From Rhizobium acidisoli (lineage in GTDB: Bacteria; Pseudomonadota; Alphaproteobacteria; Rhizobiales; Rhizobiaceae), in assembly GCF_002531755.2 (NCBI RefSeq), contig NZ_CP035001.1, positions 1-64,000 on the forward strand: a stretch of 64,000 nt of DNA, given 5' to 3'. Position 1 is the first letter of the stretch. Each line of letters starts with the position of its first letter. This document shows, in pieces, positions 43,440 to 52,897 of this stretch. Under the pieces are notes generated by a model that was given only the letters and a program-made list of their open reading frames with translations, was not told the origin of the DNA and did no database searches. The position numbers and the translations under genes were made by a program.

Positions 43440-44341
43440 TGAGCTTTACGCTGTGGCCCATCTTCAAGCAGAAGAAAGCGCTCGCCGGCCTGATCATCAT
43501 CGCCGTCCTGTGGCTGATGGCGCTGTTTGCGCCGCTCGTTGCACCCGGCGAGCCCGGAGCGCGTGTCGGGCGCTCGCATCAGCCGCCGTCGATCGAACAT
43601 GTTCTCGGCACCACGAAGATGGGGCGGGACGTCTATCGCCAGTTCGTCTGGGGCGCCCGCAGCTCTCTTTCCGTCGGCTTTGCCACCGGCATTGCCATCA
43701 CCGTTCTCGGCACGGCGATCGGCCTCGTCGCCGGTTATGCCGGAGGCAGGACGGATGCCTGTCTCGACCTTGCGACCAATGCCGTGCTCGTCATCCCGAA
43801 CATGCCGCTTCTGATACTGCTCGCCTCCTTTGCCGGCACAGTGGGGCCGATGACGATCATGACGATCATCGCGCTGACCTCCTGGCCGTGGGGCGCCCGC
43901 ATGACCCGGTCGCAGACGATGGCGCTTCGCAATCGCGATTTCGTCACGGCGTCGAAGATGATCGGCGAGCCGGCCTGGCGCATCATCTTCGTGGAAATCC
44001 TGCCGAACCTGACGACGCTGATCGGCATCAACCTCGTCGGCAGCATCATCTACGCCATCGTTGCCCAGACGACGCTCGAATATCTCGGCTTCGGCGACCC
44101 GCTGAAAGTCTCCTGGGGCACGATGCTTTACAATGCCCAGAATTCCTCGGCGATCATGGTCGGCGCATGGTGGGACATCGGGGTGCCGGCACTCGGCATC
44201 GCGCTCACCGGCCTTGGCCTTGCGCTTTTGAATTTCACCTTCGACGAGATCGCCAATCCGCAGCTCCGCTCCGGCCCGGCGCTGAGCCGCTGGTTTCGCC
44301 TCAACCGCGCCCGCAACAGGGAACTGGAGCTTGGCCGATGA
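43436..44341 (+). CDS. ABC transporter permease (DppC/OppC type)
   Basis: A 301-aa inner-membrane permease. It has an N-terminal cytoplasmic helix/TM1 (LIIIAVLWLMALFAPLVAP), then five further helices with EAA loop segment NRDFVTASKMIGEPAWRIIFVEILPNL. It is overlapped 5' by the DppB-type gene and 3' by the ATPase gene (ATGA at 44338), so it is translationally coupled. Confidence 0.92.
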   Translation: MMSFTLWPIFKQKKALAGLIIIAVLWLMALFAPLVAPGEPGARVGRSHQPPSIEHVLGTTKMGRDVYRQFVWGARSSLSVGFATGIAITVLGTAIGLVAGYAGGRTDACLDLATNAVLVIPNMPLLILLASFAGTVGPMTIMTIIALTSWPWGARMTRSQTMALRNRDFVTASKMIGEPAWRIIFVEILPNLTTLIGINLVGSIIYAIVAQTTLEYLGFGDPLKVSWGTMLYNAQNSSAIMVGAWWDIGVPALGIALTGLGLALLNFTFDEIANPQLRSGPALSRWFRLNRARNRELELGR

Positions 44342-45153
44342 GCGACAATCTTCTGGAAATCGAAAAGCTCAATGTCGATTACCTCGTCGACAAGGGAGAA
44401 TTCCGCGCCGTGAAGGACGTCTCCTTCACGATCGGCCGCGGCGAGATTTTCGGGCTCGCCGGGGAATCCGGCTGCGGCAAGAGCACGATCGCCTATGCCA
44501 TCACCCGTCTTTCCAAGGCGCCCGCCTGGATCAGCGGCGGCAGCATCCGGCTCGCCGGACAGGATCTGCTCAAGCTGCCGGAACGCGAGCTGCAGACAAT
44601 CCGCTGGAAGCGCATCGGTATGGTCTTCCAGAGCGCGATGAACTCGCTCAATCCGCTGATAAGGGTCGAGGCGCAGTTCCACGACGTTCTGCGCCGGCAC
44701 ACCGGCTGCTCGCATGCGGAATCCCGGGCGCGGGCCGAGGAGATGTTCCGCCTCGTCGGCATTCCCACGCATCGCATCGGCGATTACCCGCACCAGTTCT
44801 CCGGCGGCATGCGCCAGCGCATCGTCATCGCCATCTGCCTGGCGCTGAGACCGGAACTGATCATCATGGACGAGCCGACGACGGCGCTCGACGTCGTCGT
44901 GCAGCGGGAAATCCTCGAACAGGTCGTCGACCTGCAGCGGAGCTACGGCTTCTCCGTGCTCTTCATCACCCATGACCTGCATCTGATGGCCCAGCTCTGC
45001 CGGCGCATCGGCGTCATGCTGAAGGGCGAGCTCGTCGAAGTGGGCGACGTCAGCCAGGTCGCCCATGCGCCGCGGCACGAATATACGCGGAAGCTTTGGA
45101 ACGCCATTCCGCAGCTTCCGGACAATCGGCATCTATCGGGAGTCGTGGCATGA
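44338..45153 (+). CDS. ABC transporter ATP-binding protein (DppD type)
   Basis: A 271-aa ATPase: Walker A GESGCGKST (about residues 42-50), Q-loop VFQSAMNSLNPL, signature FSGGMRQRIVIA, Walker B ELIIMDEPTTALD and the H-loop LFITHDLH. It is coupled to the permease upstream and the second ATPase downstream by ATGA overlaps. The pair of ATPases is usual in family 5 importers. Confidence 0.94.
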   Translation: MSDNLLEIEKLNVDYLVDKGEFRAVKDVSFTIGRGEIFGLAGESGCGKSTIAYAITRLSKAPAWISGGSIRLAGQDLLKLPERELQTIRWKRIGMVFQSAMNSLNPLIRVEAQFHDVLRRHTGCSHAESRARAEEMFRLVGIPTHRIGDYPHQFSGGMRQRIVIAICLALRPELIIMDEPTTALDVVVQREILEQVVDLQRSYGFSVLFITHDLHLMAQLCRRIGVMLKGELVEVGDVSQVAHAPRHEYTRKLWNAIPQLPDNRHLSGVVA

Positions 45154-46094
45154 AAGCGGAGGCAAATCCCGTTGTCGCTGAAGCGGTGATCCGGCTCGAG
45201 GGGATAGAGCGCAATTTCGGCGCGGTCCGGGCGCTGAAAGGCGTATCCTTCTCGCTCTTTCCCGGCCGGGCTTTGGCGCTCGTCGGCGAATCCGGCTGCG
45301 GCAAGACGACCTGCGCCCGCATCATCGCGCGCCTGGACAGGCCGACCGACGGTAGGCTGTTTTTCCGCGGGCAGGAGTTGACCTCCCGCGGCGAGGCTGG
45401 GGCTGAGCATCGCTATCGCCGGGAGGTACAGATGGTCTTCCAGGATCCGTTCTCGTCACTCAACCCGGCCTTCACCGTCAGCCATCATCTGGCGCGGCCG
45501 TTGCAACTGCATCGGCAGAGCGGCGCAAAGGCTCATCTCGCCGAGGAGATTACCCGGCTGCTTGCAAGCGTCGGGCTGGAACCCGATGTGACCAGGCAGA
45601 AATTCCCGCATGAACTGTCGGGCGGGCAGCGGCAGCGCGTCAACATCGCCCGGGCGCTCGCCGTCGCGCCGAGCGTGCTGGTCGCAGACGAACCGACCTC
45701 GATGCTCGACGTTTCCATCCGCAAGGATATTCTCGATCTGCTCGCCAGGGTGAAACGGGAAAACGATCTCGCCATGCTCTATATCACCCACGATATCGCA
45801 ACGGCGGCGCATGTGGCCGAGGAGATCGTCGTGATGTTTGCCGGCCAGATGGTCGAATGGGGCGACACCGAAAGGGTTCTTTCCGACCCGCGCCATCCCT
45901 ATACCAGGCTGCTGCTTTCCGCCGTTCCGGACGGCAGCAGGCCTTTCGTCACGGGCGGAAGCGCGCGCTTCCTCGAACAGGCGGAAAAGGTGCGCGCGCT
46001 GAGCCGCCCTGAATCGGCTGACATCGAGGAGGTCGGCCCCAGCCATTTCATCCGCGCGCTCGGCGTCTCCAACGCCGGACTGCCCAGGAGCTAA
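45150..46094 (+). CDS. ABC transporter ATP-binding protein (DppF type)
   Basis: A 314-aa ATPase: Walker A GESGCGKTT, Q-loop VFQDPFSSLNPAF, signature [15 protein letters not shown], Walker B VLVADEPTSMLD and H-loop LYITHDIA. The C-terminal oligopeptide-type extension (HPYTRLLLSAVPDG) is present, although its Cys-rich iron-sulfur motif is not obvious. ATG 45150 overlaps the upstream stop. The GH20 gene starts 52 bp later. Confidence 0.94.
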   Translation: MKAEANPVVAEAVIRLEGIERNFGAVRALKGVSFSLFPGRALALVGESGCGKTTCARIIARLDRPTDGRLFFRGQELTSRGEAGAEHRYRREVQMVFQDPFSSLNPAFTVSHHLARPLQLHRQSGAKAHLAEEITRLLASVGLEPDVTRQKFPHELSGGQRQRVNIARALAVAPSVLVADEPTSMLDVSIRKDILDLLARVKRENDLAMLYITHDIATAAHVAEEIVVMFAGQMVEWGDTERVLSDPRHPYTRLLLSAVPDGSRPFVTGGSARFLEQAEKVRALSRPESADIEEVGPSHFIRALGVSNAGLPRS

Positions 46095-46146
46095 TTTTCA
46101 AAAGCCCGCTTCTCAAGAGGCCAATGTTCAAAAGGAAAGAGTGACC

Positions 46147-48168
46147 ATGTCCACACCGCGACCGAAAACCCTGCGGCTTGAAACCCTTTGGAACCCGCCT
46201 GCCGACGGCAAGGAGTTCTCCTATGTCCTGCGCCTCAAGAACCTCGGCAGCGCGCCGATTTCGGGCTTTTCACTCTGCATCAGCGGTCCGGGCCGGGTCG
46301 ATCCGGCCGGACGGGTCGAAGGCGCCACGGTCTCAAAGCGGCTCTCCAATTTCACCGAATTCCAGCCGCCGGTCGATTTCGTTCTCGCCGCGGGCGAGAC
46401 CTGGACGATCTCGGTCTACGCGCTGAGCTGGCAGTTCCGCCATTGGACGGATGGTGCGACGAGCGCCTATCTCGCGCTTTCCGATGGCGGCACCATCGTG
46501 CTCGGCATCGAGCCGACGCGCTCTTCGGTCAGCAATGCGGCTCTGAAGCGGGGCGCCGAGATCTATCCGGTTCCCGCCAATGCGCCCGTTCAGGTGTCGA
46601 TCATTCCCTGGCCGAACCATGTGGCGATCGCCGCGCGCCGTCCATTGCCGGCCGGTTTTGCGCCGCAGGCGCAGAGCGGCGAAGGGGAGGCGGCGGCGCA
46701 GAGCTTCGCGGCGCTGGTCGACCATCTCTTCGCCGTCGAAGGCATCGTGCGCACCGAGGCGGAAGGGGCGGTGCCCGTCACCCTGAAGGATGCCGCCGGC
46801 TTCGGCCCCGAAGCCTATCGGCTGAGCTTTGACGAGGAGAGGCTGACGGTGGAGGCGAGCAGCCGGACCGGCTTTCTCTACGGCCTCGTCACCCTCGGCC
46901 AGATCTGGCGCGGCGCAAGGCTGCATCCCGGCGTCTTCCTGTTTCCGGCATCCGGCGAGATCGTCGATGAGCCGGCAATGGGCTGGCGCGGCCTGCATCT
47001 CGATGTCGCCCGCCAGTTCTACGGTGCTGCCGAAGTCAAGAAGCTGATCGCGGTGCTGGCCTGGAACAAGCTCAACCGCTTCCACTGGCACCTTTCCGAC
47101 GACGAGGCCTGGCGCGTCGAGATCGACGCCTATCCCGCGCTGACCGAAATCGGCGCCTGGCGCGGCCACGGCCTTGCCGTTCCGCCGCTGCTCGGTTCCA
47201 GCCCGGCCCGCACGGGCGGTTATTATCCCAAATCAGTCATCCGCGAGATCGTCGCTGAGGCAAAGAGCTTCGGCGTCGAGATCGTGCCGGAGATCGACAT
47301 GCCCGGCCATTGCTACGCCATGCAGCAGGCGATACCGGAACTGCGCGATCCGGCCGAGGTCGGCAGCTATTATTCGGTTCAGGGTTTTCCTGACAATTGC
47401 ATCAACCCCGCCCTCGAGAAGACCTACGAGATCGTCGAGACCATCCTGACAGAACTCATCGAACTCTTCCCGTTCAAGACAATCCATCTCGGCGCCGACG
47501 AAGTGCCGCTCGGCGCGTGGTCCGGGTCGCCGGCAGCGCTCGACCGGCTGCGTAGCGTCGCCGGCGATGGCCTTGCCGACGCCCACGCCAAGCGGCTGAA
47601 CGTCGTGACCAATACGCATGGCGCCGACGATATCCACGGCTCGGGTGCGGCGATCCTGCAGGCCGAATTCCTGGAGCGCATTCAGCGTTTCCTGGCGAGC
47701 AAGGGCTGCATCACCGGCGGCTGGGAAGAGGCGGCCCACGGCGATGTCATCGACAAAGCGAAGAGCTATCTCTGCAGCTGGCGCAATGTCGAAGTCTCGG
47801 CCGAACTTGCCGAACGCGGCTACGCGATGGTCGTCTGCCCCGGCCAGGTCTATTACCTCGACATGGCGCTGCGGCCGGACTGGGACGAGCCCGGCGCCAG
47901 CTGGGCGGGAACGTCGGATGCGGAAAAACTCTATAATTTCGATCCGGTTGGCGGCTGGACAGCGGCGCAGAAGCAGAGACTGCTCGGCATCCAGGCCTGC
48001 ATCTGGTCCGAGCCGATGACTGATCGCGCCGTTTTCGACCGCCTCGTTTTTCCGCGTCTTTCCGGACTTGCCGAAACCGGCTGGACGAAACCATCGTCGA
48101 AGTCATGGGAACGCTTCAAGGCGCTGGCCGGGCTGATGCCGCTGCTCTATGGGCTACAGGAGTCGTAA
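46147..48168 (+). CDS. GH20 beta-N-acetylhexosaminidase
   Basis: A 673-aa cytosolic enzyme (no signal peptide). Residues about 1-110 form an immunoglobulin-like domain (SAPISGFSLCISGPG), followed by the GH20b domain and the catalytic barrel (MGWRGLHLDVARQFY, KLNRFHWHLSDDEAWRVEI, EIVPEIDMPGHCYA). The substrate-assisted acid-base pair is in IHLGADEVPLG (Asp-Glu). It removes terminal GlcNAc/GalNAc; because it is intracellular and last in the ABC operon, it should digest imported oligosaccharides. A GTG at 46141 is an alternative start. Chito-oligosaccharides, Nod-factor-like or peptidoglycan fragments are candidate substrates. Confidence 0.93.
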   Translation: MSTPRPKTLRLETLWNPPADGKEFSYVLRLKNLGSAPISGFSLCISGPGRVDPAGRVEGATVSKRLSNFTEFQPPVDFVLAAGETWTISVYALSWQFRHWTDGATSAYLALSDGGTIVLGIEPTRSSVSNAALKRGAEIYPVPANAPVQVSIIPWPNHVAIAARRPLPAGFAPQAQSGEGEAAAQSFAALVDHLFAVEGIVRTEAEGAVPVTLKDAAGFGPEAYRLSFDEERLTVEASSRTGFLYGLVTLGQIWRGARLHPGVFLFPASGEIVDEPAMGWRGLHLDVARQFYGAAEVKKLIAVLAWNKLNRFHWHLSDDEAWRVEIDAYPALTEIGAWRGHGLAVPPLLGSSPARTGGYYPKSVIREIVAEAKSFGVEIVPEIDMPGHCYAMQQAIPELRDPAEVGSYYSVQGFPDNCINPALEKTYEIVETILTELIELFPFKTIHLGADEVPLGAWSGSPAALDRLRSVAGDGLADAHAKRLNVVTNTHGADDIHGSGAAILQAEFLERIQRFLASKGCITGGWEEAAHGDVIDKAKSYLCSWRNVEVSAELAERGYAMVVCPGQVYYLDMALRPDWDEPGASWAGTSDAEKLYNFDPVGGWTAAQKQRLLGIQACIWSEPMTDRAVFDRLVFPRLSGLAETGWTKPSSKSWERFKALAGLMPLLYGLQES

Positions 48169-48292
48169 AGCCGAGCCTGGCACCTCCAATAGATTTTGAG
48201 GATCGCCCCGAGATCGTCGTGCGCGCGCTGAGAAATGTGAGCGCACGGCGGTTGCTTTTTTGAGCTGCAAGAAGGGATCGGTTCGGTCTTTC

Positions 48293-48961
48293 TTAGAGCC
48301 CGACGACACCTGGCAATTCCGAGATATCGGCGATCTCGGTATAGCCGTAATAGGGATTGGCCGGCTCATGACCGCGATTGACCCAAACCTTGTTCTTGAT
48401 CCCGAGGTCGTGGGCGCTCATTAGATCGTAGCGGAACGAGGAGGAGCAATGGAGTATGTCTTCCGGGCCGCAGCCGAGCATGTCCAGCATATATTCGAAC
48501 GCGCGGAAGTGCGGCTTGTAGGCACCAGCCTCTTCGGCGGTATAAACTGCGTGGAAGGGCGCGCCGAGCTTTACGACATTCGACATGATCTGCGCGTTCA
48601 TGGCGTTCGAAAGGATGACAAGCGGAATTTCCTTGGCGACTTTGGCAAGGCCAGCCGGAACGTCCGCATGCGGTCCCCAGGTCGGTACGCGTTCGTATAC
48701 GAGCCTTGCGTCTTCGTCCCTGAAGTCGATGCCATTGCGTTTGCAGGTTCTTGAGAGCGCGTTATGGACCACGTCGGCATAGGGCTTCCAATCCCCGATG
48801 ACTTCATCCAGACGGTATGCGGAGAAGTCCTTGATGAACTCGAGCATCTTCTGCTCGTTCATGCGGTCGCCATAAAGGTCGCGCGCGGCCTCCGCCATCT
48901 GAAAGTTGATCAGCGTGCCGTGGCAGTCGAAGGTGATGTATTTCGGGCGGAAAATAGCCAT
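48293..48961 (-). CDS. Haloacid dehalogenase type II family hydrolase
   Basis: A 222-aa HAD-superfamily protein. Motif I with the nucleophile is FDCHGTLINF (Asp10), motif II VILSNAMNAQI, motif III Lys in AYKPHFRAFEYML, motif IV SFRYDLMSAHDLG. This arrangement matches L-2-haloacid dehalogenase-type enzymes; without more specific residues a phosphatase or related hydrolase is possible. ATG 48961 is the family start. Upstream 48962-49260 (299 bp) has no recognisable element apart from its promoter; downstream 48169-48292 holds a GTGCGC/GCGCAC stem and a T6 run (possible leaky terminator of the GH20 operon). Confidence 0.87.
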   Translation of the reverse strand: MAIFRPKYITFDCHGTLINFQMAEAARDLYGDRMNEQKMLEFIKDFSAYRLDEVIGDWKPYADVVHNALSRTCKRNGIDFRDEDARLVYERVPTWGPHADVPAGLAKVAKEIPLVILSNAMNAQIMSNVVKLGAPFHAVYTAEEAGAYKPHFRAFEYMLDMLGCGPEDILHCSSSFRYDLMSAHDLGIKNKVWVNRGHEPANPYYGYTEIADISELPGVVGL

Positions 48962-49260
48962 GCGATTCGTCCTTGATTTGGCTGCGGGGAAGCCGTCTGT
49001 TTCGAGAAAAAGCATAGGTCAGCGCCAGTCGCTGAGAAGGCTGAATTCCCCGACGTCTTGAGCAGGAAATTCTGAATTTGCAGGTCCGAACGTGTTTTTG
49101 ATTGCGAGTGGATCTCTGGCTCTGACCGCAGGTGACCGGTCGGCCGTCGGAGCACCCGATCGGGTTAGCGCGGTAAGTATTGTAGAATATGCGAATGCAC
49201 GCATAATTCCCGCGGCTGGCGCTGCCAGGCAAGACCGATCGAGGGCTGTTGGGGGATACC

Positions 49261-50283
49261 ATGGAAACGATCGCCGAAGACGCCGATGCTGGCGTCGTGT
49301 CACCCGAACTCGTGGTCGATGCGCTGTTTGCCTGCCGCAAGACGGCAGCGATCAGGGCGGCCATCGAGCTCGATCTCTTTACCCATATCGGCGAGGGCAA
49401 AACGGCAGCCTTGCTGGCATCGGCAACCAGCGCCTCGGAGCGTGGGGTGGGCATCCTCTGCGATTACCTCGTGGTCCACGGTTTCCTGACAAAGGAGAGC
49501 GGAGAGTACCGGATGACTCCGGCGACCAGAATGTTCCTCGATCGCAATTCGCCGGCCTATATGGGCTCCGCTGTCGAGTTCGTCGCCGCACCCGAAATAC
49601 TGGATAATTTCCTGCGCGATCCGGCCGCCGTCGTGCGAAACGGCGGTTCGCCCGGGCTCGCGAACATGTCGCCGGACAATCCCGTCTGGTTGAAATTTGC
49701 GCGCGGCATGGGCTCCTTTACCGGCCTCAGCGCCAAATTACTGGCTGACGAAATCTCCGGCTTGGGAAAGCCCTTCAAAAAGGTTCTGGACATTGCCGCA
49801 GGTCCGGGCCTGTTCGGGATCGAAATTGCAAAAGCCCTTCCGTCGGCGGAGATCATCGCCGTCGATTGGGCGGCGGTCCTGAAGCTGTCGCGGCAGAATG
49901 CGGAAAGAGCCGGCGTCGCTGACCGGTATCGGACGATCGCCGGCAGTGCCTTCGATGTCGACTGGGGCACGGATTATGATCTCGTCCTGCTGCCGAATTT
50001 CCTGCACCATTTCGATCTGCCGACATGCGCAGGGCTGCTGCGAAAGATCATCGCCAGCCTTGCAGGGGGTGGTCGGATCGTCGCTGTCGATTTCGTGCCG
50101 AACGAAGATCGCGTATCGCCGCCTTTTCCGGCGGCCTTCTCCTGGGAGATGCTCGCCAGCACGCCGGCGGGCCAAGCCTATACGCAAGATGAGCTGAAGG
50201 AGATGGCTAGACTGGCCGGCCTTGCCGGCGTCAGAGTCAAACCGATGCCGCCAACGCCGGCAAGCCTCATTCTGTTTGAATAG
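49261..50283 (+). CDS. Class I SAM-dependent methyltransferase (family 2 O-methyltransferase-like)
   Basis: A 340-aa protein. The N-terminal dimerisation/winged-helix domain (residues about 10-95; TAAIRAAIELDLFTHIGEGKTAALLA and DYLVVHGFLTKESGEYRMT) is typical of small-molecule O-methyltransferases and is followed by a Rossmann methyltransferase with SAM motif VLDIAAGPGLFGIEIAKALPSAEIIAVDW and DLVLLPNFLHHFD. A GGGGG ribosome site precedes ATG 49261. It is flanked by unrelated opposite-strand genes, so the substrate is unknown; possible roles include polyketide or quinone-like compound methylation (inference). Confidence 0.88.
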   Translation: METIAEDADAGVVSPELVVDALFACRKTAAIRAAIELDLFTHIGEGKTAALLASATSASERGVGILCDYLVVHGFLTKESGEYRMTPATRMFLDRNSPAYMGSAVEFVAAPEILDNFLRDPAAVVRNGGSPGLANMSPDNPVWLKFARGMGSFTGLSAKLLADEISGLGKPFKKVLDIAAGPGLFGIEIAKALPSAEIIAVDWAAVLKLSRQNAERAGVADRYRTIAGSAFDVDWGTDYDLVLLPNFLHHFDLPTCAGLLRKIIASLAGGGRIVAVDFVPNEDRVSPPFPAAFSWEMLASTPAGQAYTQDELKEMARLAGLAGVRVKPMPPTPASLILFE

Positions 50284-50297
50284 GCTGCAATCGTCGC

Positions 50298-51500
50298 TTA
50301 GCCGACCGGCTTTTGCAGAACGTCGAAGCGCGGATTGGTTTCGAAAAAGATCGGCAGGGCGGCGGCGCCGAGGATGGCGGTATCCTTGCCGGTCATGCCG
50401 ATCATCACCCGGGGCACGCTGCGCGTCCGGTTGGGATCGATCGGCACATGCAGCGGCTCCAGCCGTTCCGCAAGCCGGCGCATCAGCGATGTCGATATGC
50501 TGCCGCCGAACACGATGGTCTGCGGATCGAAGGCAAGTTCGAGGAAGTCGAGCGTCTGCCGCAGCGGCTGGACGGCTTGGTCGAGCCAGGCGTCCAGGCC
50601 TTCGCCACCCCCAGCGATCAGCGCGTCGAGATCGTCGGAAGACAGTTCCTCGGCATTGGTTATGCCCATGAATTCGTAAGCGACGGTCGGCGAGATGTAG
50701 CGGTCGAGGCAGCCGCGCTTGCCGCAGCTGCAGAGCTTGCCGTGCGGCTCGACGATGATATGGCCGATCTCGCCGGCATTGTTGCGGCTGCCCTTGTAGA
50801 GGTGGCCGTCGAGGAACATTCCGGCGCCGATGCCGCCGCCGCCGGCAAGAAACAGATAGACGAAGCTGCTCAAACCGCGGGCGACGCCGTGAAGGCGTTC
50901 GCCGATCGCGGCTGCGGTCGCGTCGTTTTCGACGAGCACCGGCACCTTGACCCGCTGCTCCAACTCATGCCCGACGGGAAAATCCTGCCAGCCGGGCAGG
51001 TTTTGCGGGCTGAGAGAGGTGATGCCGCCATCGGCATAGCGGCCGGGCAGGGCCATGCCGACGCCGAGCAGCCGGTTTCGGTCGAAGATGAAGGCCTGCT
51101 GAATGTCCTCGACAATCGATTGCAGTACCGGCATCGCCCGTTGCGGATCGGGATGTTCGACGTGGCGCTCGATACGCGCGCAGACGGCGCCGGAGAGATC
51201 CGTCAGAACCCCGCTGGCACGCTGACGGCCAAGCTCGAGACCGATCGAATAGGCGCCGGCGGGATTGATCGAATAGGGGATGATCGGCTGTCCCCGCGCC
51301 AGCTTCTGCGCCTCGGCCGGAACGAGCAGATGCGACCGCTCCAGTTCCTCGACGATATTCGACACGGTCTGGGCGGTCAGCGCCGTCATCCGGGCTATCG
51401 CCGCGCGCGACAAGGGACCGTTGGTGCGGACAGCCTCGATCACCACACGCCGGTTGTGAGACTTGGCCTGCTCGAGATTCGTGCCGGAGATTGCCTTCAT
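50298..51500 (-). CDS. ROK family transcriptional regulator
   Basis: A 400-aa repressor. N-terminal winged helix (RRVVIEAVRTNGPLSRAAIARMTALTAQTVSNIVEELERSHLLV, about residues 17-60), then the ROK ATPase-like domain with IGLELGRQRASGVL, VENDATAAAIGERL and the zinc-type motif CSCGKRGCLDRY (about residue 267). Probably sugar-responsive, as for NagC/XylR-type proteins. It lies 77 bp after the MFS gene on the same strand and may regulate it or the ABC/hexosaminidase genes. Confidence 0.92.
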   Translation of the reverse strand: MKAISGTNLEQAKSHNRRVVIEAVRTNGPLSRAAIARMTALTAQTVSNIVEELERSHLLVPAEAQKLARGQPIIPYSINPAGAYSIGLELGRQRASGVLTDLSGAVCARIERHVEHPDPQRAMPVLQSIVEDIQQAFIFDRNRLLGVGMALPGRYADGGITSLSPQNLPGWQDFPVGHELEQRVKVPVLVENDATAAAIGERLHGVARGLSSFVYLFLAGGGGIGAGMFLDGHLYKGSRNNAGEIGHIIVEPHGKLCSCGKRGCLDRYISPTVAYEFMGITNAEELSSDDLDALIAGGGEGLDAWLDQAVQPLRQTLDFLELAFDPQTIVFGGSISTSLMRRLAERLEPLHVPIDPNRTRSVPRVMIGMTGKDTAILGAAALPIFFETNPRFDVLQKPVG

Positions 51501-51577
51501 GTTGCCTTCAAAGGAAATGGTGCACCACCCTTGTCACAAGACGGATAGGGATGAAAGCCACATTTTTCCGTGGGATT

Positions 51578-52801
51578 TTACTGAACCTCGACGTCACCAG
51601 GCGCAACGGCATTCCGCCGCTGCAGCAGGCCGAGGATTGTGATGCCCGACAGTCCGGTGACGGCGCCCAGCATCGCGGTCCCGGAATAACCTGTCGCCCA
51701 GGTGCCGGCGGCAAAAACCAGTGCGCCGATCCCCGCACTCGCAAAGATATTGACGGAGATCAGCGCGCTGCCGAGCCCCGGCCGATCGGCGATGAGATCC
51801 TGCAGATAGGTGATCGGAAAGCTGATGATCGCCGCAGCACCTATGCCGGCGAGCAAGGTCAGTGCATAGAGGTGCCATGGCTCGGAGGCAAAGCCGAGAA
51901 GGCTGAGGAATAAGGCATAGATGATCGTGCCGGCGGCAAGCGCCGTCATCTGCCCGGTCTTCCGCGCAATCCGCGACCAGACGATGATGAAGACGATCTC
52001 CAGCAGGGCGACGATGCCGACAAGAATGCCGACATCGCTGAGCGCGCCATGGGCAGCACCGGTGGCGATCAGCGGCAGAAGGGCATCGTTCAAATGCAGC
52101 GTGCTGGTGATCAGCGCGACGCCGGCGATATGCGCCGAAATCCGCGGCGACACGACCTGCCTGAGCGCTCCGAGATAGGAGAGATGATGAACCGCGGCCA
52201 TCTCCGTTCCCGCCCGCTTCGGCAGGAAAAAGACGATGATGCCCTGACAGAACAGGCAGGAGATGGCCGCAAAGAGATAGGCCGGCAACATGCTCGATGC
52301 GCCCGAAAGCACGAGGCCCGTGATGCCCGGGATCAGCACCCAGGAGAGCGAGATCATCGCGCGCACGCCTGAATTGGCCGTCACCATATCATTGCGGTTC
52401 ATGCCGTGCATCGCCGCGCGCGCATTGGCAAACAGCAGCGAATTCAAAGCCCCGTAGATGGGTAGCGGCAGCAGCCCGCTAATAATGAAAACCGTCGCGC
52501 TCGGAAAGGCATAGACCATACCGTAGCCGACGATGCCGAAGATGCAGGCGCCGATCATCGCCGAACGATACTCGCCGAGCCGATCGGCGAGGTTGCCGAG
52601 CAGAACGCTGATGACGACGTTTACCGCCGCCGACGCGAAGGCCAAAAAGGAATAGAGGCCGTCGCTCAAACCCAACTCGCGGATGCCGACGATGGAACGA
52701 TAGGGGGCGGTCATCGCCCCTGCCATGCCGAAAGTGAAAATGGCGATCATACTGGCGCGGATCGCCGGATTGCGAAAGACGTCGGGGAAGAGGCGGCTCA
52801 T
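51578..52801 (-). CDS. MFS transporter, sugar-efflux (Set) type
   Basis: A 407-aa inner-membrane protein with 12 helices (ASMIAIFTFGMAGAMTAPYRSIVGI, GLYSFLAFASAAVNVVISVLLGNLADRLGEYRSAMIGACIFGIVG; the latter has the MFS motif A GNLADRLGEYR). The family includes SetA-like sugar or glycoside exporters. It follows an SDR and RpiR gene upstream on the same strand. The transported substrate is unknown. Confidence 0.86.
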   Translation of the reverse strand: MSRLFPDVFRNPAIRASMIAIFTFGMAGAMTAPYRSIVGIRELGLSDGLYSFLAFASAAVNVVISVLLGNLADRLGEYRSAMIGACIFGIVGYGMVYAFPSATVFIISGLLPLPIYGALNSLLFANARAAMHGMNRNDMVTANSGVRAMISLSWVLIPGITGLVLSGASSMLPAYLFAAISCLFCQGIIVFFLPKRAGTEMAAVHHLSYLGALRQVVSPRISAHIAGVALITSTLHLNDALLPLIATGAAHGALSDVGILVGIVALLEIVFIIVWSRIARKTGQMTALAAGTIIYALFLSLLGFASEPWHLYALTLLAGIGAAAIISFPITYLQDLIADRPGLGSALISVNIFASAGIGALVFAAGTWATGYSGTAMLGAVTGLSGITILGLLQRRNAVAPGDVEVQ

Positions 52802-52897
52802 AGGGTCATCAATCGTCAGGAAAATCGGCAGGCGCGGCCGCGGCGGCAGTCTCGAAATTCATGTCATGTTTCGGCTCGGAGATTGGAGCCCTGAATA

